A stretch of 64,000 nucleotides of DNA from NCBI RefSeq assembly GCF_040436345.1, contig NC_133223.1:15404613-15468612 (forward strand), read 5' to 3'. The notes under the pieces were generated by a model. It was not told the origin of the DNA. It did not search any database and saw only the letters and a list, made by a program, of their open reading frames with translations. Source of the stretch: Pagrus major. Taxonomy: Eukaryota; Chordata; Actinopteri; Spariformes; Sparidae. The translations under genes were made by a program, and so were the position numbers. Positions 45,501 to 56,400 of this stretch are shown piece by piece (the stretch's first letter is position 1; each line of letters starts with the position of its first letter).

Positions 45501-47450
45501 AGGCAGACAGTGCTGCTATGAGCGGTTATAGATTTGAAAGAATTGATAATAAACGCTTCCAGCAAATACAGCAGAGCCCATCACTCCAACCGCGACCAAA
45601 CCTGTATGATTAATGAAACAGTTGAGACGATAGAGTGCTTCACTTATCTCAGCAATAAACTGAGCTTTAAACAACACACCACTGACACCCACAGATGCTG
45701 TCAAAAAAAGACTTGCTGCTACCTGTTAACTCAAAGCAACCCCAGCTTCTGTTGCCGCTCCACAAAAGGATAACTTCATCAACTCTCCTCTATTGTTCTT
45801 CACCATGATAAAGGAATTCAATTGGAATCACACACAATGCCTACGAAGTAATGCGCCTCCCCACCCTCAACTTCAAAGCGTGGAAACGTGTCATCCTGTC
45901 TATCCTACCGACTCTTCTGTCCCCAGCAAAAAACTTTAACTCACCATGTGTTTGTCGCCTTCCACTATTGTGTTGTTGTAGTTACTGTCTTGAAACAAAT
46001 CACTGCGACGGTCAGCCCTCCTGACCGAGACTTCAGTGAACTTTCCCCCAGAAAACAGCATCCCTCCCCGCGAGTGACAGAGTCAGACAGCGTCCTGTTT
46101 ACTGATGCCGATTATGTAATGATGTACTTTGGAGCTACTCACATAACTTTGTCACTCTCCAGGATGTATGATGGGTCAGGATCTCAGTCACAACACATTA
46201 TAACTACATCCATATGATTATAAACAGTCAGTGGGTACATGTTTAGATTAACAGGAAGACACTGGGGGAAACACGTTGAAAAAACCACAGACGTCAACAT
46301 GACGGTTTTTGAAGACTGGTGCTCTCTGATGATGTATCAAGAAATACAATTGTCACTGTTACCCCCTTCTTCCAAGGAAAATCTGATAGTTTCACAACAT
46401 TAGTTAAGTGAAATATCTAAGAAACAAGCACCATTTGAATTAAATCTTTATATGGTATTTCTTCAGAACATGCAATAAGCACAGTGTTGGTCAATGTATT
46501 AAAGGGGCACTATCTAGTTTTGAAGGATAAATACAATAAATATATATAAATGAGGTAATAATACAAACTCAGAAATATTTTTTTCCCCATAACTGAATAA
46601 ACAAGCTGTTCTCAGAGGAAAATAAGGTCCCAGAACACAGTTTGAGGCTAGAAAGGTTGCAGGGTCCGCCAAATATAAACAAAGTACAACAGTATGAAAC
46701 TGTGCTGTCCTTTAGGGTCAGTTTGTTGACTCAGTTTATGACTTCATTGTAATACATAGTGCACCTTTAATCCCCACTGAATGATTTGGCTTACTTCCCC
46801 ATATAATGTCCCTTTGCCCGTCAATGTCAATGTATGTTCATAAAAAAACATTGACCAAGAGAATTATTGTCAATAAAGGGGTATTTTTATGATATGTATA
46901 CGTATACAGTGCATATCTATCCGTGTAATCTATACACATAAAAATCTATGTATAAATGTACTGTATTTATGTATTTGCCCAGAAACATTTCAAATGTGCT
47001 TCTTTAGAGGTTCACACACATGTAGCTTCACATCTCAAGTCAAGTTATGTCTATAATACGCAAGAGAGTGAATGTATCGTGCCGCTTAAGGAGCTCCGTC
47101 ATCACCTCCCGCACCTCATTGGACTGTTTACAAACACATAATAACACACTGCCATGTGTAGTGGAGTAAACACAAAGTGTAAAGGAAGAGCAGAGCGACA
47201 CACAGGCTCTCCGCAGCCGGAGGTTGTGTGTGGTGCAGCCTGGTACTCACTTCCTAGCTAACGCAGCAGAGGAGACCACAGACCTCCGCAGACTCTCTAC
47301 CAACATGGCATTTCAAACAGCACGCGTCCGATATATTTAACCACGTTAGTCGACTTTATCCGTTCGTTGACTATAAAAATGTCACAAAACAGAAGAGGAA
47401 ACTGGACTCACCGTGCTGAGCGGGACACCGCGGTCTGCTTGCGCGGCCAT
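33517..47450 (-). CDS. morc3: MORC family CW-type zinc finger 3
   Basis: Nineteen exons: 47450-47412, 42995-42923, 40803-40671, 40399-40154, 39847-39695, 39608-39464, 39347-39219, 39060-38941, 38848-38751, 38633-38529, 38430-38302, 37573-37499, 37332-37290, 37144-37055, 36898-36796, 36716-36644, 36514-35491, 34009-33816 and 33670-33517. They encode 1,041 aa (human 939). The GHKL ATPase has E35 and N39 in AELIDNAYDPD, D67-G71 in DNGNG and the glycine-rich lid [15 protein letters not shown]; all key residues are intact. The S5-fold part follows ([29 protein letters not shown]). The CW zinc finger at about 416-460 ([18 protein letters not shown]) reads H3K4 methylation in the human protein. A short coiled coil ([18 protein letters not shown]), a long Ser/Pro/acidic region in one 1-kb exon, a second coiled coil and the conserved tail [20 protein letters not shown] follow. 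MORC3 forms nuclear bodies with PML/SUMO and silences chromatin, including restraint of interferon genes. The start matches human MAAQ. Confidence 0.97.
34290..34560. repeat. GGGCTGCA-family repeat, copy 3 (in morc3 intron)
   Basis: Begins GAGCTGCAATTAATGATCAT and contains CAGTTTGCTGTCATAGAGGA, AGAAGCTGGAATCAGAGAAT and TAATAGTTCACAACTAATTG. This is the best-preserved of the four copies, lying in the last-but-one morc3 intron. Confidence 0.78.
40804..42922 (-). other. 2.1-kb morc3 intron 2
   Basis: No coding exon inside. A stretch near 41,640-41,735 (GAATTGAATCGTGAGGCCAG, GATTCACACCTCTA) looks like the end of an hAT-type repeat. The rest appears unique. Confidence 0.5.
44540..44790. repeat. 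Dispersed repeat copy (pair with 33.0 kb)
   Basis: Shares CATAAAACGGTCCCATAAAG-like block, GGAGACTTGGATTACGCCC and CAGGAGAATGCTGTAACGCT with 32,910-33,390. Confidence 0.62.
45525..45850 (+). mobile_element. LINE reverse-transcriptase C-terminal remnant
   Basis: A + strand frame reads [31 protein letters not shown] and [19 protein letters not shown], then frame-shifts before [10 protein letters not shown]. The order fits the region after the catalytic box of L2/Maui-type reverse transcriptases (normally VES(F/Y)KYLG...). Degenerate and inactive. Confidence 0.7.
46498..46768. mobile_element. TIR-type short element, copy B
   Basis: Left end TTAAAGGGGCACTATCTAG and right end ATAGTGCACCTTTAA are inverted counterparts. 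Shares GGGTCCGCCAAATATAAAC and AACAGTATGAAACTGTG with copy A at 3.4 kb. Lies about 640 bp downstream (on the + strand, left) of morc3 exon 1, inside intron 1. Confidence 0.82.
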
Positions 47451-47489
47451 CTTGGCGCAAATACAGATGACGGTAAGGAGGATGTGAGG

Positions 47490-47516
47490 TCACGTGGGCG
47501 AAGGGAAACCGAAACT
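47490..47516 (-). promoter_or_regulatory. morc3 promoter: E-box and ISRE-type element
   Basis: TCACGTG at 47,490-47,496 is an E-box. GAAACCGAAACT at 47,505-47,516 matches the interferon-stimulated response element core GAAANNGAAACT exactly. They lie 40-66 bp upstream of the start codon at 47,450 in the likely 5' UTR/core promoter of morc3. ISREs work in both orientations and bind ISGF3/IRFs. Function here is inferred from the motif only. Confidence 0.6.
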
Positions 47517-47519
47517 GTT

Positions 47520-49480
47520 GCGGTAAATAATCGAGTTTCAGATGATTATGCAACTCTTAAGCATAAAAGTGACCCCCTCTAACATAGTCTTGGGTTAACT
47601 GATTAATTTTTACTTTAAAATATGTAAAAAAAAAAAAAAAAATGTAACTAAAGAAACGTCAAGTAAGTTAACTGTCCAATGCAACTCCCTGTCTGCTCAT
47701 CTTTTCTCTTTACATTGTATGCTCAGTTTTCCTATGAATATCACTGATATGTACTATAGTTATTTGTCGTTGTTATTACAATAATGTCATAGTAATATTA
47801 TCTATTTTTGTTTTTAAGCTGTTAGTAAATGTTGAGTTAACATGGCTTCCGGTTCTACATTTGCCAAAATAAAAGCACACATTTTCTGTGGTAACAATAA
47901 CTATTCTCACACAATGTTGTCAAAAGCAATGTGATACCTTTAATCTTTTCTTATATTGTGAGGAGTCACACCAGAAGCTCGTCCTCTTAGCCTTTCTTCA
48001 TTACAATAGTCATCTGTCTAACACTAAGTTGTGATCTTTTTTACCCAGTAAGCCGAGTATTCAATTAACCTTTTGCCTTGAAACAGTTGTGTGCCAATGC
48101 AAATCTGCTCAGACAGACGTGTGAGTAGGGTCTGAAATGTGTGTTATTCTGCACCAGTTGATTGAATGAGCACCTATCAGTTGAATCAATGTATTGTAAA
48201 ACCTATGAGTGTGAACCGTAACCAAATTATACAACACTTTTACTGTATACAGCACTTCTATTACTTTCAAAATGCAGTAAAGAGACCAGAGCAGCTGAAA
48301 GATAATGGGGTATTTCAAGGATGAACACCTTATAAGGCCAAATGCCTCAAACGGCCTCAAACGCACCCAAGGCCATAGCTGCTGAACACTAATGAGGAGT
48401 TCAAATAAGGCCCAAGGCCACAGCTGCTGAACACTAATGAGTATTTGGATCGACGCCATCTTAATCCACCCAAAAAGCTAAGGTATGATAAAAGCATGTC
48501 TTGATAAGAACACAGCCTTATGGCATCAGGCACAGCTGCAAAAGACAGCAAACTCACTCACACAGGTACAGTTGTAAAAGACAACAAACTTACACAGGAA
48601 GATAACAGTGTCAGCTGATAAAGCTAGGTCATCCATTCTTCCTTCTTCGCAGCCACATTCTCCAGATCCTCTTGAGAGATTTTTTATGTTGTTGCAACAT
48701 TTGTAGTTTGAGAAAACCTTTAATATGGAAGACTTGTTTCGGCCCTCTGGTGTTCATTGAAGCATAGTCAAACTAGAATTACCACCTTGTGGTTGTATAC
48801 CTCTGTGTTGTTGCTGTTCCCTAGCAATGGCATTAAATAATGGAAAAACCTTTTTTGCATAATATTATGATGTCACAGTGAAGTTGACCTTCGGCTTTTT
48901 GGATACAACACTTCATAACTCACACTAACCATTTTATCCTACTAGACATTTGTGTTAAAGGATGTCATAATCCTCATATGAATCATTGCGACCTGTTCTT
49001 CTGATATTGCGTCCACAAGGATGGGACTTACAGATAGACGGAAGCATTAACATGTTTGTGTACAGTGATATCAAATATCACGTCATTTGATTTGTCATTT
49101 GTATGTGATATAAGTCAGGTATTGAGAGAGACAAGAGCAATTAATAGACAAATAATGGAGGGAAAGTAGGAGAATGGTTTGAAAGGCTTTGGTGAGTTGC
49201 AGCGTTTTAAGATTTTGGCGGTTACCTCCTCTAAGGGAATTGTTCTTTAAGTAAGGTATAAAGAAAAACTATAATAGCATACAACTATGCAGCAATGGGA
49301 GCAAGCCATCATGCGAGGAAGGAGGGGTTAGTCTTCAGTGTCTTGCAAAAGGACATGTCTACATGTGGGCAGGAGGAGCCAGGGTTCGTACCTCCAACCC
49401 TGAGATTTTTATCTCAACCCAAATGCAGAAAAACAAGCTAAAGCTGTAAAGTGAAAACACAACATTTAAGCATTTTCAGC
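47520..49480. other. Intergenic DNA between dop1b and morc3
   Basis: AT-rich, with a poly-A run at about 47,625-47,642 and short direct repeats at 48.37-48.6 kb. No coding exon recognised. Confidence 0.55.
48366..48441 (+). repeat. Two 31-bp direct repeats, 45-bp period
   Basis: CCCAAGGCCA(T/C)AGCTGCTGAACACTAATGAG occurs at 48,366-48,396 and 48,411-48,441 with one mismatch. A second looser pair (ACAG(C/T)TG(C/T)AAAAGACA(G/A)CAAAC) follows at about 48,532-48,590. Confidence 0.85.
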
Positions 49481-49482
49481 AT

Positions 49483-49488
49483 TTTATT
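49483..49488 (-). terminator. Candidate polyadenylation hexamer for dop1b
   Basis: TTTATT on the + strand is AATAAA on the minus strand, about 980 bp after the dop1b stop codon. The interval 49,490-50,466 shows no frame of interest and is most simply the 3' UTR. Confidence 0.45.
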
Positions 49489-50466
49489 TAATGAGTCGTC
49501 TTCGTGTTAAGTCAAAACTCGACATGGTCCTTTAAACATCCAAAATAAATTACTCAAGCATTCAGCACTTTGGAAAAAAGACAAGAGGCAAATGTATCGA
49601 TGAACAACCACAAAGAAAGGCTGATTTCCCTTTAACACCAGTAAATGGCAAGCATGTACGTATTTCAGTGAGGTACACCCAATAATATTTCAACAGATTT
49701 TCTTGATGTACACAAATCACATTCAGTAACTTACTCGAACATAAATCTTTAGCCAGAATCTTTTGAGGTCCCATAGTGATGAATCCAATAACAACGAAAA
49801 ACAAAATACCTCTACAACAGACATGTACTGTAGTCTTTACATTCTCAGTCAGACATACGTATGAACGTACCAGAGAGTGTGGTTAACCAGAGGTTATGAA
49901 TGATTCAAAAGAACATATTCACAATACTTAATAAGGTTCTTCACAGTGAAATCTGTTATTCGGTGTCAAACTAAAAATATCAACTTGAACTACTGATATT
50001 ATAAGCTGCACGCGTAATAATAACAATAGGTAATCATTTGAAGTTGGTTCAGATTATTAATGTTTTTAGTGGTAAAACCATCTGAGACCATCTAAAGCAA
50101 AGAGTTTGACACAACCTAAATGTGTGAATGTTCAGCAACTGAGATCCTTGAGAGATAAAGAGTTACTCTACAAGAGTTTGTCATTATTACGTCGACCAGG
50201 ATTTTCCAGATATCCAAAAAGCCCACTGAAATAACAACATACAGATTCATTGTGAGAGCACCTTAGAGGTACATGAATTTACATGAACTTATGAAGAGAT
50301 CAGACAAGTTAAAACATTAAAAAACAAAATTTAAAACTTTTCCTTTTTTTCCCCCCAAGTTCACAATACAACATTATCACCGGTTGTGCCTATTTTCAGG
50401 TATCCCACTCGTATGGCTGCAGGTCAAAAAGCTTGAGACAAGTTATGAAAGCTTAATGCTCGAGCT

Positions 50467-53400
50467 CTAATTCTCCATGGAGTCCAGGAACTCGTCTTCA
50501 GTGATGCACTCCAGCTTCTTCAGGACTGCTTCTGAACTGGCTGCTGGGTAGTCTGCTACTGGGAAGTGGGTCATAGGGTTGCTGTAAGGGGGGGGGCCCT
50601 GGAAGGAACAGCAAAGGGTGCGAAGGAAAGGCAACAGCTGGGTGATGGAGGACAGGGAGCGCTGAGTGAGGAGGGGGAACTCCAAGTGCTCGGTGGAAGA
50701 TTCCTCACTCAGCCCGTTAAGTGTCTGGAACAACAGGACGGGATATGATAATCAGAGTGAGATGAGGTCTTTTTACAAATCAAAACCTCAATGAACATGA
50801 CTTTTGGACTTCATACAGTGTGTTCATTTGTAAGACAATATAAACAAAGTTGTGTGGACATGGAATATTTACTAAAATGATGCCAAAAAGAGTCTCCTGC
50901 ACCAAAATTTGACCCAGATTTGCATGACATCATCATCGAAAATGATGACCATGCATGACCAAGTGTCCCAGTTTAAGAAATTGACAAGAGATAAAGGGAA
51001 GAATGCCACACTGCTTTACCGTGGAATCTACTAATGTAATTTATATTCTACAGTATATCTGAACACATCATATTGCAATATTGTGCTAATTTCACAGTCA
51101 GTTACATTATCATATCTTGCACAGTGATTTCGAATAGTTAAACAATGACTCCAAGGGACAGTTCAAAAATCAAAAAATTACATATTTTTCCTCCTGTGTG
51201 TAGTTTTATTTATCAATCTAGATCATGTCGGAGTGAGTTTCGGAGACTGTAAAGATGTCTACCTGGAACTAGATGGGACTCTTTCTGCATCACCGCACTG
51301 AAGGAAATGTGCATCTACTTGTGGACGAGGGGCTAGCCAACTAAGCTAACTAAGCTAGCAGATGCATGCTTCCTTCTGTGCAGTAATACGATGTAGTTTG
51401 GTGAAAAGAAGATATTTCCTACATAAACTGTGTATTGTGTCATTTAATTCCTTTATATTCAAGACAAGGCAGGCATCTGTACGGCCAATATCTCCAAAAC
51501 TCGGCAACTCACACCAAAACTATCTAGATGGATAAATAGCACCACAGGTAAGAGAAAACATATGTATTTTTGATTTTGGGGTGAACTGTCCCTTTAAGTA
51601 AGTTTGAGACATTCTCTGGTCAAAATATGCCCATTTTCCATGTGTATATTATAACATTATAGCAGTTATTTTTATTTTTCTCAACAAGATGAACATTCAA
51701 GAGTGTCGACTTTTAAATAGCAAAGAATGTAAGTTTAAAATTCAAATTTAATTCTTACCCCATATCGCTGCTGTATCCCTTCCAGCACTCTGACAACATG
51801 GGGTATACATTCCTGCTCGCCTTCTATCAGTGCAGTCTCTGGGCCGCTGTAGCGGTTCACGTCCACCTCAGGGACAAATGCCCAACGATACCTGTACACG
51901 GAACAGATAGTTACACAGTAAAAAGGTAATATAGGAAATAATACTCAAAACAGCTAATGCAACACTACAACTTATGAAGAGTTTTTGTAGTTCATATGTC
52001 CTGAATTGCTCTCTTACATCTGAAAGAGAGGTATCTGCTCTGGAGGAAAAGCCAGGGAGGTGTCCAGAAACTTGCAGGCTGACAGGTACATGTCCAACTC
52101 TGCCTGAGAGAAATTCACTGGTCCATTTCTGTCGAGGGCTCCGCGCACCACTTTAGCCAACCTAGGTGGTACAAAAACACAAGAAAAGAAAGTTGAGTAT
52201 TTACAGACAGCATCAGCAGTGTGTTAATGAAGTATGAATAAAATAATGAACTCACTTTGAGACGTCTTTATCTGGCTGCAGAGCTTTCTCTAGGCGTGCA
52301 AATATGCGAATCTGGAAAACAAGACATTTCCATTAAAATAATCAAAACAGAGACTTGTACAGAATTGACCCTGTGTAATAGGCCAGGCTCTCAGAGGATG
52401 GGATCTTACCAGCTCTGTGACCATGATTGGCCAAAGAGATGTGAGGTGCTGTGATGAAATTCGCAGCAGGAGAACACGAAACATCAGGAATATCTGGGCT
52501 GAAACAGCAGCGCTAGGGTTCATACGCAAAGCCTCAGTGAGACGCTCTGAAAAGACGGGGACAGACGTGAACAGTCAGTTTGAATGTTTGTTTCTACCAC
52601 TACACTGAACATAAAAATTGACATTGATATCCAGGACCATACCTTGGATAAGGGGCAGATAGAGATGATACTGGTCGAGTTCTCCACTGAACATGGCAAA
52701 CGCCTGGCGCTTCAGCAGCATGGGTTTCTGGTCTACACTAGCAAACAGTTTCAGGGAGCTGCTCTGCATGCCTACAGCAAAACCAAACACAGCAATAATC
52801 AATAAATCAGTCATAAATGTCTCTGTTATTTGAATCTGATCCTCCAGAAGTGACAGTTCAACTGCACACGGTATTTCGATCCACTTTGGCTGTCCATCTT
52901 TGGATAACCGACAATGTTTAACGCTATTCTCTTTTTAATGAATTGATTATTTTACCAACCTCCATGATTAACCTTCTGTGTCACAGATTATCTCTCACAT
53001 TTAGATGAAAATTGTATATTTACAGTACCACAAACATTTCCTAGAGGCTGTACTCACTCATGAGGTCTTTGAACATGGTCTTCTCATGGGTCAACAGGTG
53101 GTCAATAATGGATTTCCAACTAAAGAGAACAAAAGGCAGTCGAGCAGAGGACATTAGTGGTCTCAATTTCATCCATGTAGTAACACTAAATGCACCTGAC
53201 AGACAAAATACATCTTTATAAACATACAGTGAGATAAGTTTATACATGGTATGCACTCTCTACAATAATAGCTCTAATAGCTTCAACTGTTTTATTTATC
53301 ACAGAAGTTATCACTATTTTAACTATACTGGACTAAACAGGCCATGGCATACAGTGCTTGATATCAAATTTGAATTTCTGGAGAACTTTTAAAATAATCA

Positions 53401-56400
53401 CTGGTCAGAATGTCCACCATTACAAATAAAGGTCACCACCTCCCCTTCAAGCCCAAATCCATAACTGGTTTGAGCATGCTATGGTTCAGGAGTCATATGG
53501 TTACTCACACAAACTTCTCTCTACCAATTTCAACCTTGCCTGCCCTGCCAACCTCCGGATTTGTTTGACAAATTAACCATTATGGTCACCAATGACCTTC
53601 TCTCTAGCAACCTTCAGAGTTCAACATTACAACTTAGGAAAACACATATACAGCATTTAGTACAGAAATCAAACCAAACACAGAAACACTGTACGCAGCA
53701 CAGATAAAAATGGAAACTGTCCCAGGGGACACTAAAAAGTGACAAACCAGGCAGTTTTTCGTAAGTTATGTTGGAAAAAGAAGTAAAACATTTGGTTTTT
53801 GTTGGGTCCACATGCGTATTCGGGTGTGCACAACTCTTTTTAGTGTCACTGAGAAACAGCTGATGAAGGGAAAGGTATACCTTACTCTTAATGTTTGTCA
53901 GCGTCTTTGTAATGTGAAGTTTGTCTTGTAATTGTGTAAACTGTACCTTATTTTAGTGATTAGTTTCAGTCATTAAAGATTATAGCCTATGCACTGGTAA
54001 AGCAATCATGATTTAATGTTTCCAGAGTATCACTGAATAAAGGGTAAACATCCAGGGGAAATACGCAAATGTAAGATTTATAACTCTGACAAACTTATAC
54101 AATATGTTTTTGCCAAATAAGATCCAAGAAACGCGTGCACTCTTCTCCTCGCGAGTGAAAGGATAAGACCGGATGCAGATTGCAGAAATTCACTTGTGCT
54201 GAGCTGCTTCCCAAAGGAATAGAGGTAAATAACTGAATGAATGATCTGCTATGTTATGGGATATGTCATTGCAATTACAGAGATGTCTACAAAGTCCCAG
54301 GGGGTCTATCTGAGGTTCCAACTGAACGCCAAAATAGACTCACTCTGCATGCCTAAGTAGCTAAATCTGGGACAGCTTGGTTTGTTTGTATTCAATTCTT
54401 TGGTGCAAATAAACCTGCATTGAATGAAATCAGCAATGCACATGTTTTTTTCCCCAAGTGGTGAAGATACCTCTTTAATATGTTTTTTGTGTTGTCCATT
54501 TGTGTGTGTTTTCATAAGCATCAAGCTCTCTGGGGCTTTATGTTGTCATCTTCCACCGCTCACTTCCATAAATAACATACATTTATTATTTAATGCTAAA
54601 ATATATAGATAAGCTATTTTGTTGGACTTTTTATGACACCTTTGTATGTGTATAGGCATGGGACGATATGAAAATATCATGTCACGATTATCTCAGCCAA
54701 AATAATTGGGATTGACAATATTATCCTAATAATCATCAAAATATGCTTAAAACTCTTAAAAAAGGCACTCAAACATACTGAAATCACTTTACATTTAGTG
54801 AAGAAACAGACATCTTTATTGCATCACAGACAGGACGATTCTTTGTGAAAAACAATCAAATGATATCAAATAAGGTAATCATAAATCATAAGGTCCCCCT
54901 GCATAAATAACGGATAAATAAATCATGGGTACCTCATCTCCCTGTCGTTTTTTAAGTTTGGAATTCATTGTATTTCCACACATCTGATTTAAATTTTTAT
55001 TTTTGTGGGGAATACAATGGGCCAGCTGAGCCTTCAGCCATGTTGACAGGCTTAAGATTTTGGAATGGCTGAAAAGCTGCAGCTCCCCATTTGTGGCAAT
55101 TAAAGATAGCTCAGGAGATCAATATAGGAGTGTATGTTAGCTAGCTAAACAGCTTTTTCAAGTCACTCATGTGAGGAAATTCACAATTATACTGATATTC
55201 AGATTTTCCCGCTAATGGAATTGCACCACAATCGACTTATCCGGAGTGTTTTTTATCACAAACTGCGATAAAATCTTTTATCTTTCCTTCCCTAGTTGTA
55301 GAAGAGTGGTAAATAATTGTTCGTGAATAAAGTCCTATCTAACAAAGAAACACACTGACCTTGGAGCACAGGAGGCATCCATGGTGAAGAAGAGGGGGTC
55401 CATGAAGAGCTCAAAGACCTCTTTCCTCCAGGCTCTTTTGGTGTAGGCATACCCACTCAGACTGCTCAGCAGCTGAGCACCCGCTTCAAAGCTGGGCATG
55501 TTGTAGGCACTAGAGGAAAGAGAGCACACATTAGAGAAGTCTTTTAAGACCACAGCTGTTAGCTTTAGTTGGCCCAGCTACAGTATTTACCTGTGGTTCT
55601 TCAGGTAGGGGAAAACATAGTACATGAGCCGAGAAATGAGAGGAACAGCTTTCTCCTTCTCATCACTGCGGTAAACCATGTCCAGAAGTGGTGCCAAGAT
55701 CTAAACAATGAGAAAATGTGTTAAACAATGCCAACTCACAACAGATCACATATTCATTCCCTTACTATATATATAAAACCTAAAAAAAACCTACCTCAGC
55801 CAGGAGTACAAGAGCTTGCACGCTGTAAACTGAGGGAGCTGAAGAGGAGACCATGGTGCTAGCTTGAGCCATTGACTCTGACCAGATGAGGAGAGAAAGA
55901 AGATTGAGTTAACCTGTTACTGTAACAAGCTTGTGACGTTTTTATCATAGAATAAAAGTGATCACTCAGAGTTACTCTGAGCTGATCTTAAGTTGCCTTT
56001 CCCTCTTAGGCAGGATCCCTCTACCAGAGTTACCATTTATCGACGCTGCTTCCAGGTCCTAGCTGGGGCTACTGGGTTTCCATGGATGTAGGTGCATGTC
56101 TATACTCTCAGGTAAAAGTTGGATGGAAAGTAAAAAAAGCCATGTCCGTCCATGGAATACTAAGTGTACTATAGAAAGAGAAGTGTTTCCATGGCAACAA
56201 TAGAGATTTGAAAGCTCTGCTTGGTCCAATCTGAGAGAGGGGGGCTATCTTGATATCCTGGGTTAATTTTCTCCACTTGTGGCTGAGAATGGCAGATGAG
56301 ATCATGCATGTATACGTCAGAGGTATTTTAAGTTACCATGGTCACCGTCCGCGTCCACGTCATCAGGTTCGTCTGCTTCAGCGCACACCTGTGGCTGAAC

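Larger units (their letters stand above)
42996..47411 (-). other. 4.4-kb morc3 intron 1 with repeats
   Basis: The intron separates the 13-codon first exon from the ATPase. It carries the 44.5-kb repeat, a LINE remnant and TIR element copy B. No other exon is recognised. Confidence 0.6.

Noticed and set aside
45888-46217. 109-codon + strand frame
   Set aside because: Lies next to a LINE remnant, has no recognisable domain and no splice or conservation evidence.
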